Shown in pieces: positions 1-13,100 of a stretch of DNA of 64,000 bases. Source of the stretch: Angiostrongylus vasorum (Eukaryota > Nematoda > Chromadorea > Rhabditida > Metastrongylidae). The stretch's first letter is position 1, and every line of letters starts with the position of its first letter. The translations under genes and the position numbers were made by a program. Under the pieces are notes generated by a model that was given only the letters and a program-made list of their open reading frames with translations, was not told where the DNA came from and made no database searches. The stretch is from NCBI GenBank assembly GCA_018806985.1, contig JADANN010000460.1:310001-374000 (forward strand), in the 5' to 3' direction.

Positions 1-945
1 ATGAAGTCACTCGACTGGGTTGAGAAAGGCGTACGTATTGTTGGAATATTCCTGCCAAACCTTCGTTTTGCCGACGACATCGTCTTCTTCTCTAGAAGTA
101 CTAGCGAAGCATAGATGATGATTAACGAGCTCAACGAAGTGGGGAAAAAAGATCGGACTTGGCATAAATCGAAAGGAGACCCAGTTCATGAAAAACCCAT
201 GGTGCGAAGGCGGAAAAATTGAATTGGATGGCTCTCTCATTGCAGAGACCACCTCGTACGTATGTATACCTTGGGCGATCAATGAACATGGAAAACAACA
301 TGAAGGAGGAACAAAACAGAAGAAGGAGAACAACTTTAGCCGCATTCGGGCCTCTCAGAGAAGCCACCGCCCAACTGAAGAACCCGGAAATCCGCGCTCG
401 GCTCTTCGATTCTACGATCCTCCCAGCGCTCTGTTATGCTGGGGAGACGTGGGTTGATATTCAACCACGTCAAGAATGCTTCGCACTGCTTACAGAGCGC
501 TTGAGCGATGTCTTCTAAAAATATAACCGGCATTCTCAATATCTAGCTGGAATGCGAAGCTCTGACCTTCGAAATCTGTCACATCTTCGAGATCCAGGAG
601 AATATACGTCGATAGCGAAACATAGATGGACCGGTCACATAATGAGAAGAACGGACGACAGATGGACGAAAAGAACAGTAGATTGGACTCCAAGAGAATG
701 CAAACGTCCCCAGGACGACCACCTACACGTTGGGCGAACGTGTTCGTAAACAAAGTTAGTCAGCTGTACCCGCAGCTGCAGTTGTTTTACAGATCACGGT
801 ATGAGACTCGCACGCGCTACCATGCTCGAACAAGACCACCACCATGGACTACGATTGCGAGCGAAAGGAACGAATGGCATATGTGCTGGGGCCCGCACAA
901 CTCATGAAGATGCACCATCCAAGTATCCAAGTATCCAAGTAAGTA
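1..945 (+). mobile_element. RTE-like non-LTR retrotransposon, 3' end (lineage 1), decayed
   Basis: This is the C-terminal part of a reverse transcriptase. Frame 1 opens with a stretch containing the catalytic motif LRFADDIVFFS at about 67-99 and then hits a stop at 112. Homology continues across several frames: YLG-type and LFDSTILPAL stretches near 250-440, a DRWTKRTVDW stretch near 660-690, and a final KERNEWHMCWG-like end near 865-890. The element ends in a tail of repeated CCAAGTA/AAGTA units (about 919-950), typical of RTE elements, which end in short tandem repeats rather than poly(A). The 5' part lies outside the window. Frameshifts and stops make it inactive. It is clearly a different subfamily from the RTE copies at 16, 34, 55 and 61-63 kb. 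Its 3' tail is shared with the SINEs called family A here. Confidence 0.85.
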
Positions 946-2789
946 TGTAAGTAACCGTGAGTGAGGTCGCCCACTGGTCTGTGACATATTTCTGGTGATT
1001 TGTTAGTGGGATTAACTGCATTAAATGAGCAGTTGCATTTCACGTCAAGACAAGACCCTGGGACTGAGTATTTCTCATGCTTCTGAACGCAATTCAAAAT
1101 CCAAGAGCGAGGAATTTGGATGGTTTTCTGTACCGGAGGTTTTCGGGGACAGCACGGCAGTTTCTGGATGGAATGGAAGTGAGTAAAAAATTTCTGCTAC
1201 AGATTCCGCAGTTTGAGAGGACGTTGCGAGGAACGCAAAAAAGTCACTGATCTAGTGAAGTTGTCCAATTTGTTTTTCAACTGAGCCATATTTGGCGGTT
1301 TGCAGTCCTTTAAAAAAACATTTCAATAAATTTTCGACCAGATTCCCCTTGACATGGCAGTCATGTGAAGGGAGGATTTTGTTCAAAACACTCTTTACAT
1401 ACACGACTTTATTTTCCTTTGAGAAATGGAAGTTTTTTCACATACAACTGAACGGTATCCTCGTATGTAGAAGACTGTAATCGAGCTCAGTAGTGCGAAG
1501 CTAACAGGTCAATTTAAATTCCTATTTCCTTCTCATATTCTAAAGTTACAAGTTCTTTATTCCTTTTCACTGTTCTTTCTCACCTTCGCGTTGAAGTCTT
1601 CGACAACTAATTGGCAGCATTTGCTATCACAAATTTCTTTCTTTAACTAATAATAGACTGCGTCGAATTCGCCATCATCAGTTGCGCTGGTTCGTTAGTC
1701 GCAGCTAATGATTAATAATTTTCTTTGGAGGTTGAAGAAAGGTGCAGTCCAGTGAAATGACGGCCTCATGTCTGTCATAGTAATGGCTAACGAATAAATA
1801 GGTTACCAGGATATCAACGTTGTCCGCATTTTACGTTATGGTCGAAGTAAAAGGGTTTATTTCATAGATAAGCGAACGTGCTTTTGCTCTACCGCAGAGG
1901 TGTCACCTGTGATTTCGTCCACTCTCGACGCCAAAGAAACTGTGAGATTGGAGTCTGAGCGTGTTCTGGAGTTGCAGATGTTGCAAGTGCCATGTAAGAA
2001 ACAGCGCCACTTATGTTTTAGCTTTTACAATGCCAGCATTTTAATATCGTTAATTTCGTTATCGTTTAATACCGTTTTAAACTAATATCGTAAGCCTGGT
2101 GGTTAAGCTCAATGCAACAACCACGTTCGTTTCGTAGATCTCTTCTAACCACTTTCTTTTATGCGTGCAAAGATGGGATATCTATAACAATTAATTCAAC
2201 CTTCGCAATGGTCTTTAGGTAGTTTCTCATCGGGTATTGCCGTCTAGTAGAAATAGTCTCAGATGATGTAGTCATTCGTAAGTCTTGTGAATTTCATGGG
2301 AACACATTACTTATCCTCAGCAACTAGAAAGCCCAACATAGATTGCAAGGATTTGTGAAGCTTAGAGGAGTTGTAAGAGATGGTTCTGTCCATTGGCAAC
2401 TAAACCTAGGATAACATTCATAGCAGACAATTGGCATGAATGGATATTTCGGCGCTTCATTCTTATCCAACAGATGCGCAACGCGATATCACTTTACGTA
2501 GAAGAGAATTTTCACCACATGTCACAGCTTCATCAAGAAACGATTATTTCTACGTGCGCAAAAGGTACAAAGAATGTAGTTCAGAACGAAGTGACGGCTG
2601 CGATTCATTAAATTCATGTTGAACGAATTCGCCATTTTCTCCACATTTCAACGCCGGCCAGGAGCTCCGAAATTGCTGCTTTACTTATGCCAAGATATTC
2701 GGTGATATCTCCAACCGGCTTATATGAACTTGAGTCTGTTATCGCCTTAAAATGTTCATCGTTGTTGTCACCTGGTTCTCTAAATCTCC
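946..2789. other. No gene seen; AT-rich intergenic DNA
   Basis: Only short scattered open frames occur, none with splice support or a recognisable domain. A 61-codon frame on the minus strand (2614-2799) has protein-like composition but no partner exon was found. Confidence 0.5.
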
Positions 2790-4310
2790 TCATATTCACA
2801 GCTTACGTACAGAAGCAAAAAATTTTTTTCCATAGCATTGCATCTTTTGATCATCATCGGTTCCATTGTCAAATGCAACGTAAAGACTTCAAGCGGATTC
2901 GATGATAGAAACGTATTTGGTGTACAAATAAAAACGACTACTACAGGAATGTACAGCAGAATATGCGCTATGGATAGCCCATCTTTGTGAACAGTGCGAG
3001 CCTCTGTCCATTTTCCAATCGTACCATTCTAGTGCGGTCGATGTTGGCAGTTGTGATCTAGTTTGAGCATGCTGACGTCAACGAGGCTCATACCACGATC
3101 CATCTCTCCATACTGCGAATGTGGCTGGTTCACGTGAGTTACAAATAAATACGTCGTCACACGGTAGAGTCGCATGTGCGTCTTGCTGTCCGTCACGCGT
3201 CGCCCAATAACAAAAAATAAAGACGTGGGTGCATTTTCAATAGTGAACAGTTGTGCTTGCTTTTAAAATTCTCTGACACGCTTTTCGTAATCTATGAGTT
3301 ATGTTGAAAACACTTGTTTGAGACTCGCGTCTCTTTCTTACCCAACCATGGAGGCTATGATTAATCTCAGTCAAATGACCTGATTCACTGGCAGTTTTAT
3401 TGCGAATTTGAAGAGCTGAATGAAAATAGTATAGAACATCATATTAACAAAGGTTGCAAATAATAACTAAGCGGATGGTGGACTCAGTAACACAAATGGT
3501 CTTGGGGAAAAGCTGAAGAGAATTGAGACCTCTGGGCATAGTGTTTGAGTAACAAACTTCATAATGGTGAAAACAACAAAATAGATATTTCAAAACGCCA
3601 CAGTTTTGAACACTGCGAAAACAACTGTTGGAATATTGGAGGCATTCTCAATAGGAAATCATGTGATAGATATACAGGTCGTCGGTGCACACAGCAAGCC
3701 TTCACGATAAAACGATTGAGCTTCAGCATAAAAATATCTACATGGTTGAAATGATAGATTAGTACACTGATATCACGAGGAAATACAGACACAAGAAAAT
3801 CAACAAAGAGTAAGAGGTGCAGTTTCATAACTGTTCGCGTCTTAGTGTCTGTGCTTGAGCTCGAGACTGCTTAATGGTAGCTGAGACCATCTCGCATCAA
3901 GATAATAGCAGCGAACTGAGCTAAAGTCTCCTTTGAGTGGTCGAATGTTGATATTTATGACACATACATTACCAAGGAATTGCCTGTTAGTCATGAAGGT
4001 AGATGATTGAAAATCATCACCAGAAATTTAAATCAGCGAAAGCTCCTTGTTAATTAGACTTGGTGTTCTTGTCTTGAATTCGTGCTGGCGAAGCCATTAC
4101 GAGCAGAACTATCCTGAAAGCGAACGTGTGAGGCAGAATAGCGATTACTCGATGACTGCTGGAGGATTATGTGCTCACTTCATATTGGGTTGCAAAAGGT
4201 CTTCTCGTCGGCCTGGACCATTCTTGTTCTTCTAGAAGAGATTTACTGGCTTTGCCGTTTGCATGGTTGCTTGAGGTCTTGTAGTTGTACCATTCGTTGT
4301 ACAATAAGCA
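2790..4310 (-). repeat. Inverted partial duplicate of the 3' end and downstream DNA of the DSL-like gene
   Basis: Read on the minus strand, this block matches 21985-23420 on the plus strand over about 1.4 kb. An 89-codon frame at 3559-3828 (-) is identical to the one at 22454-22723 (+), so the duplication is recent in its central part. Differences include about 115 extra bases at roughly 2908-3022 here and a small AACATA-rich insertion in the other copy near 22985-23020. Homology fades at about 2790 and 4310. The block carries the terminal exon of the gene (see 4232-4306) but not the membrane-span exon, so it is a fragment. Arms in opposite orientation about 17.7 kb apart could promote inversion of the DNA between them. 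Confidence 0.8.
4232..4306 (-). pseudogene. Copied terminal exon of the DSL-like membrane protein gene
   Basis: On the minus strand this reads TTNGTTTRPQATMQTAKPV, then NLF and a stop, against TTNGPTTKPQASMQTAKPV in the real last exon. The frame and stop are kept with four substitutions, so it is a copy of the cytoplasmic tail. No homologue of the preceding transmembrane exon is present upstream, hence a duplicated gene fragment. It could be expressed only by splicing to something else, for which there is no sign. Confidence 0.6.
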
Positions 4311-5670
4311 CTCAAGAATAATGGTTCATGCATGGAATGGTGGCAATACGCCCCTAAAGGCTTGTGCTAATAACAAATTTGATTGAAGTGTGAGCATTTG
4401 ATTTAAAAGAAAGCCGCTTGGAATTGACTTTATAGAAATTGCGTTGATGCTGCCTTTTCTCACATACAACTGTAATTGCGTTACCTGAAATAATAATGAT
4501 TTTATTGTTGTTGTTAACGATATTGCTATTTTTTTATGGCGGCAAAGGTATTTTGGTGTTGTTGTTGTAAGGCTAATAAGGTTTTGTTATGTGAATTTTA
4601 GAGTCGATTAGTGTTTTTTCACCATTTGATCCTACCTTTTCACCTTCAGCAGCTAGATGAGCCGTTCGAAGCCATAAAAGGAGCAGGGATACAGTGGGAG
4701 GAAAAAATACATTGTCTTGCAAAGGATTACTCATTCAAGCCACTTTGTTTTGAAAGAAAAAATTCACACACTACTATCTCTCGAAGCACAGTCACTTGAA
4801 TCCGGAATTTCCAAACAAAATTTGCTATAAATAGACCTAACCATTGAACGTAACCGAAAAGCATTAATGTGTAGATAGATGTCTACATACTTCATGCGCC
4901 TCCCACTTTGTCTCCGAGATTGTGATGAACACATAACTCCCGAAGCAGGTTTTTTCAGCGAATCAAGTTGATTCCACTATTAGTAAAGCTCTTAAATAGT
5001 TGTGAATATCACGGTTGTCTATAACGGACTATATTAGAGCACATTGATTATGTGCATAAATTTTTATACAGTGTCCTTTTCATTCGAACACTTGGAGTCA
5101 GGGAGTGTTTTTTCGCACTCGTTTGGTAATTTTTTCGTTAACTAAAAAAATTTCAGAAGTTAAAAAATGACCCTGCCTAGGGTAATTTTGGTGAACAGCT
5201 TGTAGAGTTAATCCAAGAAGCATGATGGACAATAGTTATGAAAATCGCTTCGGTCAGCCTTCCTGGATATGGTGACCGTGCGCAACACTCTTCACCGGTC
5301 TGGGATTCTCTCCTTTTGAAAGAATATTGTCATGTGGTTTGCGAGAAATACATGTAATTTGTGACCTCCAGCTATGAGGAAATACTCTCGCATCCTAGAG
5401 CTGCCCTCTATTCATACTTTTTATCGCAGCTTGAACTTAAGAGGGTAGAATTCCGAGAGATTTTACTTCAGCGGAAATTTCCGAGTTGAGAAAAGAGTTT
5501 GTTGAGCGAAAAAGCCTGGTATACAATCTTTCCGTTTTCATTTCCATACCATAGCGAGATGCAGTGATAGTTCCATGATTTTTCATGGAGCGACTAGAAC
5601 GTTATAGTCATGAAGTTCTCGACGATACTTCTCGAGAATTTGTCGCTCCTGAGCAGCATCCAATAACATT
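4311..5670. other. No gene seen
   Basis: AT-rich DNA with only short open frames and no splice-supported exon or recognisable repeat. Confidence 0.5.
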
Positions 5671-5674
5671 TTTT

Positions 5675-5968
5675 GCCTATAAAGGATGAAAAGGATAACG
5701 ATCTCGGCATTGGTCATTTCTGGACGGATGCGCCATGCTTTCGACTTCATTAAGCATCGTTAGAGGTGCCAGAAGGCATATCTGGCCTTTACAACGACAC
5801 GCGGTGGCCTGCCGATGTATCGAGCCAGTGCTGCTATCCTCCCAGACAAGTGTGGTACCAACTTGCCGACCCTGGATGGATGGAGAGCTTGGTGAACCAC
5901 GGGCATAGCGATCGGTGTCCCATGTATTGCAGGGCTCCTCTGATCACTGCGTTACACGCTCCTTTTTT
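5675..5968 (-). mobile_element. tRNA-headed SINE, family B
   Basis: One of at least eight copies of the same roughly 280-base unit (8.3, 26.4, 38.3, 40.2, 40.5, 51.2 and 63.8 kb). Read on the minus strand it starts with a tRNA-like head: a box A-like element near 5955 (decayed here, perfect in sister copies), then a box B-like element. The body carries the conserved CATCGGYAGGCCACCGCG block, and the 3' part ends with GTCGAATGCATGG and an ATCCTTTAT-type tail near 5675-5700. The open frame at 5766-6182 (+) is an accident of this repeat. Confidence 0.75.
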
Positions 5969-6785
5969 CTGCCTAAACCAATATAAATCTTACCACAAAG
6001 ATTTTCTACCTCCATCATTTATTACCAGCCATGTTGGCTGTGTTGCAGTGGGATCAAGCTTCAGTGCCATTTTTTGTTCGAGCGACTCCTTATTGGTAAT
6101 GGAGATGCGGTCTGAACTCCTTGTTTGTGAAACTGAGAAGAGTTCGGCACAAATTTTTAAATGCCTCGACATTTTTTGTTGATCTGCTGGTCATATGAGA
6201 AGAAGACTTTATTGTGAATATTTTCGTCATACACTACTTCTTTTTGTTTCTCTTGGATGGTGACAGTTCTTTTCCGGGTTATAGCTGAATTGAATCTTCT
6301 CACGGAAACCACGCTGATCAGATCCTGTGGCGAAATCCGGCGCCAGTGAGGTATCGAAGAAGCACTTCTCGTCACGTGCTGTTCCGGACAGGTGTCGTAC
6401 AAGGTTCGTTTTCCTATTCCAAATTTCCCTCCTTCTATTCATTTCGATTGGCCGTCTCTTATCTGGCACTGAAGTTCCGAGCAACAATCTAATAGAAGCA
6501 ATTTTCGTTGCGATTTACCTCCTTCAACTAATTGTAGAACGAGTCCAGTTTTCTCTCACCGGCTGTATAAAGTGGTGGATAGTAGTTGGTGATACTGACT
6601 TTCTTTTTGATGAGCGAGATGGACAAGAAAAGTAGGCTAGCGCGGTGATAGAGGAAAAGTATATCGGTCTTCCTGCTTTTTCTTCTTTTGTAGAGCGATC
6701 ACATGGAATTGACGCAATCAACAGCCTGCAGAAGAGCTTAAAGATCGACGTATGAAAAGACTGTTCTGCAAGCAAGCAAGGGTTA
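5969..6785. other. No convincing gene
   Basis: The longest frame, 6327-6635 (+, 102 codons), includes a hydrophobic stretch but has no partner exons, no recognisable domain and no clear splice sites. I treat it as non-coding. Confidence 0.4.
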
Positions 6786-6789
6786 ATGA

Positions 6790-7112
6790 CGCCGGAATTT
6801 TTGCTGGTTCAGCCATTGTAGTTTCCTGACGCTCCGAGGTTTCCTCGCAGCAGCCTTCCTCGGAACGTCACCACCGTCGTCCGTCGCTGCCTTTGTGGAA
6901 GAAACAGGGATTTGTCACCGTGCAACTAGTTTGACACTAGGGCGGTGGTGAATTGTGGTATCGACCATTAGCTGGACTTCCGGATGGGAACGTTGGATTC
7001 CTTCTTAGCTTGGAAAACCGTGATGGAGATGAAGACCGTGTTGTGCATCGCATTCCGACACCCAGAAACACCTCCCAGCTACGATGAGGCTGAAAACCTT
7101 TGGAAGGCACTT
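6790..7112 (-). mobile_element. SINE family A, decayed copy
   Basis: On the minus strand it follows the family A consensus seen at 12944, 21165, 24218 and 57275: the head block with CGTnGCTGGGAGGTGTTTCTGGGTGTCGGA at about 7040-7090, a middle block with a CACCGTGCAAC-type segment, and the TTCCAAGGAACG-like region toward the 3' end. It lacks a clean AAGTA tail. Confidence 0.7.
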
Positions 7113-7931
7113 TGATTTGCCTATTTGAAATTAAGTAATGTTCTTTGTGCTTTTTTACATGATTCATAACCACATCTTCTGTATCGATCCCAGCAATTCT
7201 TGCACTCAAGAGACTACCGAACATTTAGCGTGCTTTTTTCAGCTGCTGCCTGAAGATTTTGTCTTCTCTATGAATGTGGTAGAATACTTGTGAAGCCGAT
7301 TCTGCTTGCAGTCTTGGAGATAGCCGAGCTAAGGCCTCGTGGACTGGAGGAGAGCGTTGAGAGAGGGGCCTTAACCGGCGGCTTTCTTTCTGGTGGAATG
7401 TATCACTAATCACTGCGCTATCCAATACCCACGGTTCTTTATGACCCTTCTTTAATTTCCAATGTCTTTAAAATTAAAATGTCCAAAGAAATTAGCAAAT
7501 AAACTCAAATCTTCAAACCAAATCGAGGCACCCACGAGTAATAATAAGGTAATTTGGGAAGTTATCGTACTGTTATGGACAACATACCGCTTTTTTTAAC
7601 TTCCTTCATTTTCAAATATGGGTTCGACGAAAAGAAAGTATGAGTTCTAGGTCTATGAAACCAGGATTTTATGTTGTTAAAATAATAATCTTGTACGTCA
7701 TTAGCAATGATCTATAGGTTCTAATTAACTCTATTTCACCCACTAGAGCTCATTTTGAGCTGAGATACGTTGGTCTAAATTGAAAGCTGAGTTGCTTTGG
7801 CACCGTGTGAGTGGAAATCAATTCTTATTTGGCCCTAATTTTTAACTATGCCTGCAAATAATTGTAAAAAAAAGCCTGGTAAATGAACGTCAGAAAAATG
7901 ATGGATACTGTAGTGTTTGCTGATTGTCACT

Positions 7932-7934
<3 letters not shown>
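7113..7934. other. No gene; contains a short unclassified repeat fragment
   Basis: A segment at about 7313-7380 (GGAGATAGCCGAGC followed by GGAGGAGAGCGTTGAGAG) has a relative at about 41625-41690. It is a low-copy dispersed repeat of unknown type. The rest is AT-rich with nothing recognisable. Confidence 0.5.

Positions 7935-8020
<86 letters not shown>
7935..8020. repeat. TA dinucleotide microsatellite
   Basis: About 43 uninterrupted TA units. Open frames across it (alternating Ile and Tyr) are artefacts. Confidence 0.98.
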
Positions 8021-8024
<4 letters not shown>

Positions 8025-8284
8025 TGAAAACTGCATATTGCTGCAGAGAAGACGGTCACGAAAAGGATGTCAAGACGTTTACAAAACCGTATGTGCTGAT
8101 TTTCTTTTAATAATCACGTTCTTTCTGGTCTAAAAGGACCCAGGATTAAATATTGTGCCATCCGAGCACTCTTTGCATTCGACTTCACTCGTTTCCCCTC
8201 TTCCGTAATCCACGAAAATTCATACATTTGCTTGTGGGCTCGGCTGTACCTCGACGAATTTGGCCTTTTTTATAAATGTCAGTG

Positions 8285-8575
8285 AACGATAAAACGATAG
8301 AGGGTAAAGCTCTCGGCGTTGATCAATCCCTGAGTGATGCACCATGCATTCGGCTTAATTAAGCGTTTGGAGGCGATTGAATGCATATCTGGCATTTAGA
8401 AAGATTCGCTATGACTTACCGATGCATCGGTCCAGTGCTGCTATCCTTCCAGACAATTCTGGCACCAGTTTGCGGACCCGGAGGGATGGAGGGCTTTGTG
8501 GGCCATAGGCGCGGGCACCGATTCCACGTGCGTGTTGCAGGGCGCCTCCGACCATTGCGCCACACGTGCCCTTGA
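8285..8575 (-). mobile_element. tRNA-headed SINE, family B
   Basis: The minus-strand head near 8570 has a perfect box A (TGGCGCAATGG, fitting TRGYNNARNNG), followed by the family B body with GATGCATCGGTAAGTCAT and the GAATGCATGG end. The tail lies near 8290. Confidence 0.8.
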
Positions 8576-10158
8576 TATTTCACTCTATATATACATATAT
8601 TCAGTTTTCTCCATATAATTTGTGGACATTAAAGATAGGTAAGCTGACAGCATTGTAGGAAAGAAGATTGTACTGAAATTGCCATCTGAGCGTCAAAGTT
8701 GATGGTTCGTTTGTGCCTTTGACCATATGGAGCGGTGTCCCTGGCAGCGTTGATCATACATTTATAGTGCACTGTTTGTCAAGCGAAGATTAGCAGTATG
8801 CTAGCGCCTTGATATGTGACGACGATACGCTGTGTTGACACACCGCATGAGCACCGCAAACTCGGACATCGATCCAGTAAAGCGATGCCGTTGACGTCCT
8901 ACATGGCTACATTCTGTTACGATATATCAGAATGTCGTAGTGAGATGTTTTGAGAAAGATAACTTTTCCTGGACTTGTGCTGAACATTGTTATTGTGTGG
9001 TTCCGAATAATTCATAGCCTTAGCCGAAGTATTTCCGTTTAGACATTACTACTCCTTTTCTGCTACAGTAATTTCATGTGGTCAACTTCTGAATGCGTTT
9101 TCTACCTAATGTCTAATAATAAGTAACTGTGGGATAGTTATTTAGAAAGCGCTAACATGTCAAGAGTGAAGTAGTACTTCCTTTTGCTATGGAAAAAATG
9201 AAACCCTTAATAAGTTTGACTTTGATAAGCAACAGTTCTTTGATAGTATCAAAAGAGAAACTTCAAGACGATTATTGGGTGGTAGCGCCGAAGTTTTTTG
9301 GCAGAGTTATTTCATGTAACTTCTGGGAATTATTCTCCATTCAAGCATTTCAGCAACCAAATCCCGAAGATTGGACAGAATAAAAGGAAACCAAGTATAT
9401 GCTGTTTGACGATGAAATCGTCGAAGCAAATACTTTGTTACTCAATGTAATGAACACAATTTTCGATTCACGAGATAGTTGATAGAAATCCGTAAAGGTA
9501 ATGAAACTGGAATGCTGTCTTTCCCTGCCTAACCTACTACGCAATTTTGATCTGAGCCATAGAAAAGACGTTGTAGTCTTTGTAAGTGGACTAGTGTACT
9601 CCTGAATTTAAAACACCGAATTTAGACCTGTAGAAGATTAATTCCAACTGAAATATTCAGCTCTGCTTTGAATTTCGCGTACTTGGTTTTCCCTCCATTT
9701 TCCAGCCTTTTTGTTCTTCCGAAAAATTCTAGTTACCCTTTATGATACTGCAGATCTCACAAAAATTTATCTGATCCCAAAAATATACAATAACATGGCT
9801 GGAAACCAGCGAATATGCATCACTTCTGGTTGTGCGGTGAAGAAGTGCCTTCTGCAAGAAATTAAATGCATTGCGATGTTAGTGAATTTATAGCAGTTGC
9901 CCACAGAAAATTCTGGATGGAGAGACCAGATGGGGTCAGGAACTTATTGTAAACGTGATTCAAGTTGTTGAGGGATCTGGCAGCTAGAGGTTGTGGTCGA
10001 TGAGTGTGACTCATCTTTTGTGAGTGAGCAGGAACGACGGCATCGAAGCTTCAGAATAAGAAATCGTGAAGAGACGTAGAGACATAGCTCCCACCCCGAC
10101 AAGGTGAAGGCGCTGTTTGTTCGATAAGGTATTTGTGGTCGTAGCGTGAGACTGTACG
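8576..10158. other. No gene seen; upstream of the DSL-like gene
   Basis: No exon or known repeat was recognised. The last few hundred bases should contain the promoter of the + strand gene starting at 10159, but no core element can be named with confidence. Confidence 0.4.
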
Positions 10159-13100
10159 ATGCGTGCGCTCGACGCTTTTTCTCTCCTCTTCCCTCTTCTA
10201 TGTCATTCATCGTTTCAACAATATCAACCACCACAATCGCAACAACGGTAGGTCGCCTGTGCTGGTTCGAAATCTCTTCGTTTCATTTTTGTGAGACTCT
10301 TCTTTGTGCCACTGTTATCGATCTTTTTTTTTCCCAGAGAATTCACTGAGCCGGTTTTGAATGTTGAAAACATTTATCGGTGGTTTCCACTAGAAATTAA
10401 ACGAACCTTCTCTTGGTATCAAATTTATTCGACCAATTTATTATCACATAAGGCTAACATGAGACCCGATGTTGTCACAAGGTCATTCGTCGTGTCATGT
10501 CTTTTGTCGGTGATACTATCACCTCTTAACCATATACTTAGAGGGTTACATGTTTTTGCTGTGTGGTTAGTGATAGATTCATTAACATCTTTGCGATAAA
10601 ATTGCATTAGATGACCACTTTTCTCCAATCGTGGTAAAGTGATAGAATTTGGTTTGTTTATCTCCTGATTTTATAAACATTTAGTTTGCTTAGTAAATTA
10701 AAACTGTTTCATTTTCGTCAAACACCATATGTTGCATCTCCAAAAGTTCTGTCAACCTGGTTTCGTTGATGCTCCAACTTTGCGAATTGTATGGGTGCGA
10801 ACACCTTCTTTTGACAGAATACTTTCTTTTTCTGTGCAAGTGTCTTTTTCTTGAATATTGAGATAACCATGCCAGTATTCCCTTAGTTCAAGAAAGTGAA
10901 CAGTCTTTTCGAATTCGAATGAGATATGTAAAGTTCCACTAGGTTTCAGCTGTGGTGGTGGTCATTTTTCGCAATGATCCATTCCTGGCTAAGATTCTGG
11001 ATTCAATTCATTGCACCAGTGTTATGTAATAACTGACTTAACGAAATTTCCTTTCTTCATTGCTTTGCATCGACAATATTTATGTTTCCCTAGATGTAAC
11101 TGAAATGTAACGGCCATCAATTGAATGGCCATCTAGAAATTCTAGCAATATCACAGCTAAATTGTTTAGTCAACTGCAGTAGCCGCACAAATGGGAAAGC
11201 TAGGTTTTAAATCATTATCGCACTTTAAATTGCAGTATGAATTTCGCACCACTTGAGTACTTAACATAAACAAATCCCTTTTTCGGAAGCCTCTGAGGTC
11301 AGACCAAGTTTTCTCCGTAAGTAGAACTAAGTAGTAGTAGCACCTACTAGTTTATTCTTCGTTCTACGTCGTCTGCAGTCGGTCAGTCGACTGATCAAAG
11401 TAACCACTGCTGCCATGGAGTGAACGTAATTGCAAGTCAGCATATCGTTCCCAAATCCATAAAGTACGGTAAGTGAGTGTCTTAGCATTATTATCTCGCG
11501 ATGCCAGCAAAAGCCGTCGTGCACTAACATTCATCATGAAAATGCGAGGAAACAAAAAGCAATCAAACCGCACCATCGTACATACCGACCGTGCCAATGC
11601 TACGGATTGGTGTTGTACAACAGCGATACAAAATTAAGTGGTTAAGCGGTTCACAATACACGTGAGGACGTGCCGCCTAAGGATTTAAGTACTGGTTTGG
11701 TAGCAGTTTCCTTCTAGAGTCCCAGGTCACACACGATGACGTTCACGTGGTCCAATCACGGTCATTCGAGCTTCGTACTGGAATGCTTTAGCGGATTGCG
11801 GCCGGGTTTCTCTCAGGATAGTGTGAATTCTTGTCAGTGGTTTATTCGTATTTCGGTTTCTTCTTCGATCTGTCAAACTCGTTCTGAACTTCAATAGTTC
11901 TTGCTGAAGCAGCGAGGAGAGATGAGGACTTCCTGTCGCAAACCGTACTTCAGTAGCGAGGAAGATTCTCAAGCTACGATGAGGTGGTCAACAATTTGGA
12001 GGTTTCACACCACTGCTATTTCAGAAAAACGGATAACATTAAATTAAGAACTTTTGCATCTTGAACAGTTTAGTTTCACAGAGCACAGAAAACAGTGAAG
12101 ATTGAGCTCCTATAGAATTATTAATTGTTTTCCAGATATTCATATCAAGGAAATCAACAAGGGAGCTTCTATGGTCAACAACCACCCGGTATGCAGCAGC
12201 AGCAGCAACTCGGCCAACCACGAGGCGGACCACCGTGAGTGAAACCGCAATCATTAATGGCAGTGAGTCAAGTTAAAATGATATTTTCCAGCCAGTCAAA
12301 CCTCTATCAGCAGCAATATGGTGGGTCAGCAAACCAATTTAGTCAACAGGTTGGTTGAGAATGACAGAGACAATTACTGCATGTAATGATTCTCTTACTG
12401 CCAGTTTTCTCAGAGTGGTCGATTGCAGTCACAACAGCAACAGCGGGTTGCCTCAAGCTCCTCAGTTGTTAACACACCGACAAAACTGGTAAATCAACCT
12501 CAAATTTACGTTTTTTATCACTTGCATCACCGTTTTTGAAAAGTGCTATTTTCAACTAGTAATTACATTCGTCGTCGATGTGGAAGATTTAACTATTTTT
12601 AATATGTATTCTTTCGTTGATAAGCTTACACGACGTTGATAAATATTCTCCACTATCGGCTAATGTTTCGACGGTTTCGTCCTCATCAGAGCCGATGAAG
12701 CTCGAGAACGCGAACAACTGCGGACCATCGACTCGGACCATCGGCTCTGACGAAGACGAAACCGTCGTAATGTCAGCCGATAATGAAGATTATTTATCAT
12801 CCTCGTGTAAGCTTATCAGAGAAAGATTACATATTAATTAACCATACCGAGGTTAAAGGAAAGTCGATTTTTGAAACATAACTATTATTAGTTCAATTAA
12901 TGATGCGCGACATAAATTTTTTCCACCTTAGTAGCAACTCCTCTCAGTGGTTTAGCGCCTTATCGTGGCTGGGAGGTGTTCCTGGGTGTCGAACTGCGAT
13001 ATACAGCGGGGAGATTCATATCCTTCGCAAGGTCTCCCAAGTTGAGAAGGTTCCGGGCGTTTCAATCAGGAAGCCTAGCTAAGAGTAAACCAATACCACG

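Noticed and set aside
6327..6635. 102-codon frame with a hydrophobic stretch
   Set aside because: No start context, partner exons or family; unsupported.
7883..8133. Open frames of alternating Ile and Tyr
   Set aside because: They are translations of the TA microsatellite.
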